The position numbers and the translations under genes were made by a program. Of a stretch of 64,000 bases of DNA, positions 58,791-64,000 are shown in pieces (positions within the stretch are counted from its first letter, which is position 1; each line of letters starts with the position of its first letter). The DNA is from Dipteronia dyeriana (taxonomy: Eukaryota; Streptophyta; Magnoliopsida; Sapindales; Sapindaceae). The DNA is taken from NCBI GenBank assembly GCA_032871835.1, contig CM065297.1, positions 59,197,253 to 59,261,252 on the forward strand, in the 5' to 3' direction. The notes under the pieces are model-generated. The model did not search any database and was not told where the DNA came from. It worked only from the letters and a program-made list of their open reading frames with translations.

Positions 58791-60039
58791 TGTTGATTAG
58801 GGATGGGGTCATGATTTCTGAACAACAACAAAAATTATATAAGTAAACAATCATGATAAAACACTTTTGAATATTTATCTTGAATTATATAAAATAATTC
58901 AATCATAAAATTCAACGGTGATCTAACACCCATAAATGTCATGCCTCATTTGGGAGTTCACACAATTTACTGGTTGGACTAGGTCCCACCTAATTGTTAA
59001 CATAACAACCAACGTTTTAAATTTTAGTCTTGCAATTTTATTAACAAGAACTCTTAGAAAGATATTAATAAAATTACATTGAGTGTGTTACCAAGTTATC
59101 AACCTTCAATATAATCCCCCATGAATATCCCTCATTTGGGAGTAGATATCGTTTGGGTTAATTGTCTAGTTTATCCTTGTAAAGAAGTATCTTGCTAAAT
59201 TCTATTCATGAATACACCTTGGGGGGTTATTACATGAAACATAAAGCTCAACTAAACTTTGAGGACGTAGGTGTTCCAAAACACCTTATCTCACTCAATC
59301 ATTTAAGGCATGTGATCGAATTCCATAGAATGATTTACCAAGTTATCCAAATGCCAATTAGATACCTAAACCATTCAATACATGTCCATACCAAAAGAGA
59401 TATATAAGTGACACTCCTATTCTATATGACATGTTATCAAACAGTGACAAACATTACAGTATTAACGAAAATATAAATAGCTACAATTTTGGTCCATCCT
59501 AGAAAATTAAGTAAATTACATGTCTTAAAATACAAAAACTCATTTTTTAGTGAACAAGTCTTCACGCGACCATCGTCCGTTTGGACATACATTGGCTGCC
59601 TTCCATGGGCATGTGCACCCTTGGCTACATAAAAGGCTATCGTACGAATCCCATGGGATCTATCAGGCTGTCGTGCACAACCCATGGCATCCATAAGGTT
59701 GTCGTTCGCAGCCCATGCCACAACAATTGTGGTCACGTGCTCATTCGCGGGCAAGATTAGTGCTATATTACGAATGGTACCAAACTTGTTTCGGTTGCTC
59801 CCAATTCTTCAAATCTTCAAATCTTCGAATCTTCGAAACTTGAATATATTACAACAGTATTTTAAACAAAAAAAATACAGCATATTTTTTATAACAATAA
59901 AATATAAAAAACTCTTAACAACTACAAAGAAGGAAATTATGGCGATGATTGTCACCCTTCTTGTTACAATCTCAAAACAAAAATACATTGAAATTCTATG
60001 ACCAAAATTGAGCAATAACAAACCACTTAAAAACATATT
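58791..60039 (-). other. Copia copy D untranslated leader
   Basis: Collinear with the other leaders, with the GC-rich repeat at 59585-59790. The primer site is lost: the sequence near 60030 jumps from the leader to CAGAACGGGCAGAAGCG of the LTR. Confidence 0.7.
59585..59790 (-). repeat. GC-rich degenerate tandem repeat in leader, copy D
   Basis: More diverged units than in A-C, with CATAAAAGGCTATCGTACGA and CATAAGGTTGTCGTTCGCAG in register. Confidence 0.6.
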
Positions 60040-60915
60040 CAGAACGGGCAGAAGCGTAAAATTAGGGTTTGATATATTTAAAAAAAATTCCCTTTAATAG
60101 AAAGAACCTTAACCCTATATTAATTGACATATATTAAAAGTATCGTACCTTTTTTCTTGTGATGAATGAACCAGCGCCGGATTGAATCGTTAAGATCTTC
60201 CAATCCAATCATAAACGTGAATCACCAAGGAGAGTGGACTCCCTTTCTTTAAATTATATACCTGATGATGGAAACAAAAAAAATCTCTTTCTTTGTAAGT
60301 CATAATTATCCTCCAAGAAGAAAAACAAAGAATGTTAGATCACTTGTGAATTATCATTCAATTTGATTGAAACTCACGTGAACCTAGATTCGATGTTGTA
60401 CACAAAAGCTTTTAATGTCAAGGCTACTAGTGCACTATCGAATACAAAACGTTCTTTCTTCCTTTTCCACTTTGTCGTATTTTCACACACTAATCTTTAT
60501 AGTTGGACGAATTTATCTAGAGCAAGAACCAAATTCTCTACACTCAAAATTCTCTCTTGGGTGAATTTTCACCTTAGAAAAATTGCCTTGCCTGAATTTC
60601 CTCCTTAGAATAATTTTCATGGCCAAATTCTACATCCCATATATTAAGAGGCCGAATTCCTTGCCCTAATTTATTTAAGGTTGGCCGAATTCCTCATGTC
60701 TTTAGTTAATGAGACCTAATCCTCTTCTAAGCAGGATTTACATGGTGAGCAAGAATCCTTACCTTATGTGGATTTACTTGGTGACAAAGAATCCTTTTCA
60801 AAATGAATTCTTTTCTGCACCAAGACTCCTAATCCATCTCAAATAGTGTATTTATTTAATAACCATTTACTGAATATAAATAAATTATCACAAAATTAAA
60901 ACTTCCTAATTTGAC
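60040..60915 (-). repeat. Partial 5' LTR of copia copy D
   Basis: Matches the primer-site-proximal ~880 bp of the family LTR (for example 3450-4390 of copy A). It breaks off at CTTCCTAATTTGAC, beyond which other sequence begins. Confidence 0.85.
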
Positions 60916-61753
60916 CAATTGTAACCTAGAGTTTAATAGAAATCTGTTGACGTCAATTTCTTGATGGGCAAGAAAGTCAACAATGCTTGGTTCGGTTATG
61001 ACCTGTTAAAAGAGAAAAAAAAAGAATGTAATTGATATGTTTATGCCACGAGTATATGTGGTAAAACACTGGTGTCCGGAGAAACATCCATGGGTGGTTG
61101 AAAGCACAACCAAGCCGAATCCACTATTAAATAAGAATTACACCACTCGATCTCTCTTGCCTCTCTTTTACAGTGATTACTTTCTGTTCCCTCTATTTTA
61201 TATCTTCTCTTCCCGTTTTATGGTGAGATTACGGGTCTATTTATGTGTATAGAACCCTAATCTTTGTTACATATAAGGAAATGTGATAGTGTTAGATTGG
61301 AACTGGTTGCTTGTTGAAGTCGTCTTTGTCTTCTTTCCTGTTTCTGAGATCTAATTGAACGAGTCTGAATCTTCATCAAATTCTAGTTGCTTAGTCCGTT
61401 TAGGAATTATTTCCTAATCGGTGTGCAATCTTCTGGAAGAGTAGAGTTATTGATTGATTTGGACTTGTTTCCTATTGATGTTTATCCTTTTGGAAGCTTT
61501 TAAGTTCTTTCCTCCTCTGATACAGGGGAATGGAGTAAGGATGTTTCTGTATTGAAGTGTGATTCTAGATCCCTTCTCTGGGCTCATTTATATAGATCAC
61601 ATATTTCTTGACAATTTCTTTACTCTGGCTTCTCATGTTGTCCCGAGTAAAGCTGAATGAGCCGAATATTCGTATTCGGCTTTACTCAAGTTCTCCCCTT
61701 TTTTGACATGAAATGATGCCAAAAGGTAAGAAATATACCATGAGACTCAAATA
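60916..61753. other. Unassigned stretch downstream of the 61754-62812 ORF
   Basis: Not related to the copia copies. It contains a T/C-rich part (61150-61220) and a hairpin (61645-61687). A 71-codon ORF at 61037-61252 has no recognisable features. Could be the 3' flank of the ORF on the minus strand or unique DNA. Confidence 0.5.
61645..61687. other. Strong hairpin with a 4-base loop
   Basis: GCCGAATA-TTCG-TATTCGGC forms a perfect 8-bp stem, and GAGTAAA/TTTACTC adds an outer 7-bp stem with a 9-base bulge on one side. It lies 67 bp beyond the stop codon of the minus-strand ORF. Confidence 0.6.
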
Positions 61754-62812
61754 CTAGCTACTAGATCCACCAAAGAAAGATGTGCGTGTAGTTGACCTAA
61801 CATAATGCTTAAGAGGTGGTCTTGAACTTGAGGCATTACACTCCTCAAACTCTTTTATTCTGGCATCTTGTTTTTCAATTATAGCACTAAGCTCATCAAC
61901 CTTCTTCTTCAAATGTAAAGCCCAATCCGAAAGAATGTTTATACTAGTCACTTGACAATAAACTTGTGAACTACTAAATAGTCCAAAAGTATAACATGTC
62001 TTACCCTTATCCTTATATGACATGTATGACACACGTTTATCACTATACTTTTCCAAGGGTTGTACCAACATATCATCTCCACTACTTTGAACACCATGAG
62101 CTAAACACAAAGAAGTTATAAACCCCGGTAATGCAAGCTTCTTATCTCCTCTAGTTGAGAAAGCCGCATTACATAAATAAAACATAAGCAAATCCCCAAG
62201 GTTAATAGGTTGATTAGTCACTAAGGCATATACAATTTTGATCTTGTCTTTATTCAACTCGGTTGAATTCGAAAATCCAATAATATTTGTGCAAATGAAA
62301 AGATGCCAAAATACACTTGACTTAGTTAACTCATGTTGACTAATATATGCTCTACCTTTCCACTCAAAAGAAGCATTGTCACATAGAGTTCTACCCATGA
62401 TATTAAGATTCTCAATGATATCAACATCTAAAAAGTTTGAATCAATATCACTAGATAGCCCAAGAAACTGGTTAATGTTTACTGGGTCAACTCTAAACAC
62501 AACACCCCTAACATCCATCAAAGCATCAAATAAGGTGTCACTCTCTCTATATTCATGATAAAATTCTCTAACAATAGTGTCATTCACTATTCCTAGCATG
62601 CTCACCCAAGATTCCCAATTTCTATCCTTAATGCATTTAAGAACATAAGAATCTTTAAATTCTAAGTCAATGCCTCTCTCTTGAAATATCTTCTTAGTTG
62701 CAAAGATCTCTAAATCCTTTGACCTTGAAGCTTTGGATCTCTTTGAGGTTGACTTGGATTTCACAATGGAAAACAATTGATTTCCACTTCCGGTAACTTT
62801 AGTTCTTCCCAT
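61754..62812 (-). CDS. PF20167-like putative plant transposon protein, uninterrupted (352 aa)
   Basis: The ORF starts MGRTKVTGSGNQLFSIVKSK with a basic, Ser/Lys-rich tail (residues 1-45). The family-like core follows (about 48-260): FQERGIDLEFKDSYVLKCIK, VREFYHEY (about 91), DVRGVVFRVDPVNINQFLGL (about 109), GRAYISQHELTKSSVFWHLF and a PGFITSLCLAHGVQ segment. A coiled coil (LHLKKKVDELSAIIEKQDAR) lies near the C-terminus and the end is Ser-rich (FFGGSSS). Such proteins occur in plant repeats, commonly Ty3/gypsy-like. The biochemical role is unknown. No partner pol gene is seen within the window. The start is the first ATG of the frame with no upstream extension tested. Confidence 0.72.
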   Translation of the reverse strand: MGRTKVTGSGNQLFSIVKSKSTSKRSKASRSKDLEIFATKKIFQERGIDLEFKDSYVLKCIKDRNWESWVSMLGIVNDTIVREFYHEYRESDTLFDALMDVRGVVFRVDPVNINQFLGLSSDIDSNFLDVDIIENLNIMGRTLCDNASFEWKGRAYISQHELTKSSVFWHLFICTNIIGFSNSTELNKDKIKIVYALVTNQPINLGDLLMFYLCNAAFSTRGDKKLALPGFITSLCLAHGVQSSGDDMLVQPLEKYSDKRVSYMSYKDKGKTCYTFGLFSSSQVYCQVTSINILSDWALHLKKKVDELSAIIEKQDARIKEFEECNASSSRPPLKHYVRSTTRTSFFGGSSS

Positions 62813-64000
62813 TTGTTCTTGTGAAATAAGATGCTATAAACATACAAAAGTGAGTGAAAGACAAAACAAGCTTATTAGTCACAAATATATAAAACAATGA
62901 CATATGACTTAAGAATGAATCATCATGCAAGACAAAAATAGTGAGTAATATCTTACAAGTATCATTAAGTCAAAATATGCCAACATGTAACAAAATGAAG
63001 CATGTGAACATATCATAAAAAAGAACAATGTCTAGTATACAATGCTCCCCCTTGATAAATGCTATAACTAGATTCATGATAGCATAAGGTTCACAAGGAA
63101 GTTCACACAATCACACATTCAAGCAATTTGAAGAAATATCAACAAAATAAGCTTCATATGCTAAGAGAGATACACAAAGATTTTTCAAGTTCTCTCATAA
63201 TTCTTCAACAATTGCAAAGATATCATCATACTCATAAACAAAGTGTGTGTGTGAGAGATATGCTTCAAATATATATCAAGAAGTAGTTTGATAATCAACA
63301 TGCTAACAATTTCCAATAACTATTCATCTTAATCTTTTTCCATAAAAAGTCAAACCAATTATCATCAGGAATTTTTTGCTTTTAAGAGAATAGATTTCAA
63401 CACATGAGTGTGTGTGCATGTGGCTCGTCATCCCATTTTTGTTTTTCAACCCGAGCTCATTTGATTTTCAACTAAACTTCTTTTTAAGCCTTCCTCCTTT
63501 TCTTTTTAGGCTTTGAATCAAAGATTTTTTTTTATAATTTCATTTCAACACTTCTTCGATTTTTCCATTTTTTTTTACAAAAACAATATTCATTTCATGA
63601 CGGCTTTCACTCATCACAAAGGTGTAGTTCTTTCCAACATTGGGTAGCTTTCACAACCAAGGTGTGTAGCCCTTTTCATGAAGGTGCTCGTTGAGTTCTA
63701 TGTAATTGCCGAAGCAAAATGGATACTAACCAAAGGTCATTTTAAATGTAATTAAGCACAAAAACTTCAAGGTGTATCCAATGTTTATATATTAGTAAAC
63801 TCAACCTACTAGCAAAACATATAAGAGAAGCAATGTGCAATTTTTGAAAACCAAGATTTTATGGCTCATTAGCACATGATCTAAGAGCAAAAAGTAGAGA
63901 CTTATTCAAGATCATTACTTCTCTAATGAGTAGCTTTCAAAGAATATGAAGCTTATATTTTCAAAAGTAATGCCACTCAATATACCAAACACAAACAATC
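62813..64000. other. AT-rich stretch upstream of the 61754-62812 ORF
   Basis: No gene or repeat of the copia family is recognised. Pyrimidine-rich segments near 63480-63600 and a duplicated AAGGTGT-TAG motif near 63620-63675 are the only structure. If the ORF is transcribed, its promoter and leader would lie here. Confidence 0.5.

Larger units (their letters stand above)
55810..60915 (-). mobile_element. Ty1/copia retrotransposon, copy D, both ends incomplete
   Basis: From right to left: partial 5' LTR (60040-60915), leader, full gag, zinc knuckle, protease, integrase, linker, RT start, then a deletion, and an RNase H fragment that stops at 55810 where the LTR of copy C begins. This is the most complete gag-to-integrase copy in the window but still carries several frame breaks. 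The RNase H continues cleanly up to the C junction, so it was the target of C. Confidence 0.87.

Noticed and set aside
61037..61252. Possible host gene of 71 codons
   Set aside because: Low-complexity hydrophobic translation from T-rich DNA, without splice signals or similarity that I can recognise.

Overview
This is a window of plant nuclear DNA, almost certainly an angiosperm, from a gene-poor, retrotransposon-dense stretch. The evidence is plant-type Ty1/copia and Ty3/gypsy (Tat-type) elements, a hAT-type MITE, and ORFs resembling the 'putative plant transposon protein' family (PF20167). I see no convincing ordinary host gene, tRNA, rRNA or CRISPR array. Nearly all coding sequence is transposon-derived and most of it is broken.

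The main occupant is one Ty1/copia family with unusually long LTRs (about 2.0-2.5 kb), an initiator-Met-type primer site and a leader of about 1.3 kb. Its copies, left to right, are: A (minus strand, 1-5837, cut by the window edge); E (plus, 8427-14854, 5' truncated) with a reverse-oriented solo LTR nested in it at 8601-10931; B (minus, 17375-26550) whose 5' LTR holds another solo LTR at 23335-25757; F (27484-32286), a rearranged LTR with an inverted internal block; C (minus, 38008-55809); and D (minus, 55810-60915). Copy A also carries a 617-bp hAT-like MITE (2672-3288) in its leader.

A Tat-type Ty3/gypsy element of about 11.9 kb (38577-50427, plus strand) sits inside the pol gene of copy C. 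It has two LTRs, gag, protease, RT-RNase H, a second (archaeal-type) RNase H and integrase, all with stops or frameshifts. Downstream are a 3-copy tandem repeat with a period near 100 bp and an antisense gene with recognisable introns and a coiled coil, itself broken by stop codons. Copy C appears to have inserted into the RNase H of copy D, giving three nesting levels (gypsy in C in D).

Between the copia copies lies a large imperfect inverted repeat (arms about 32487-34830 and 35258-37712, loop about 430 bp). Its loop sequence recurs, split by insertion F, at 27276-27483 and 32287-32486. Two members of the PF20167-like family are present: a degenerate one at 14960-16131 (plus) and an uninterrupted 352-codon ORF at 61754-62812 (minus). 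That ORF is the only complete-looking gene in the window.

The order of events can be read from junctions. Target-site duplications support insertions S1 (GAGGT/AAGGT), S2 (TATAG), F (TTAGG), the gypsy element (CCTAT/CCTAC) and the MITE (8 bp TCCATATA). Boundaries without a duplication were placed by comparing copies by eye and may be off by tens of bases.
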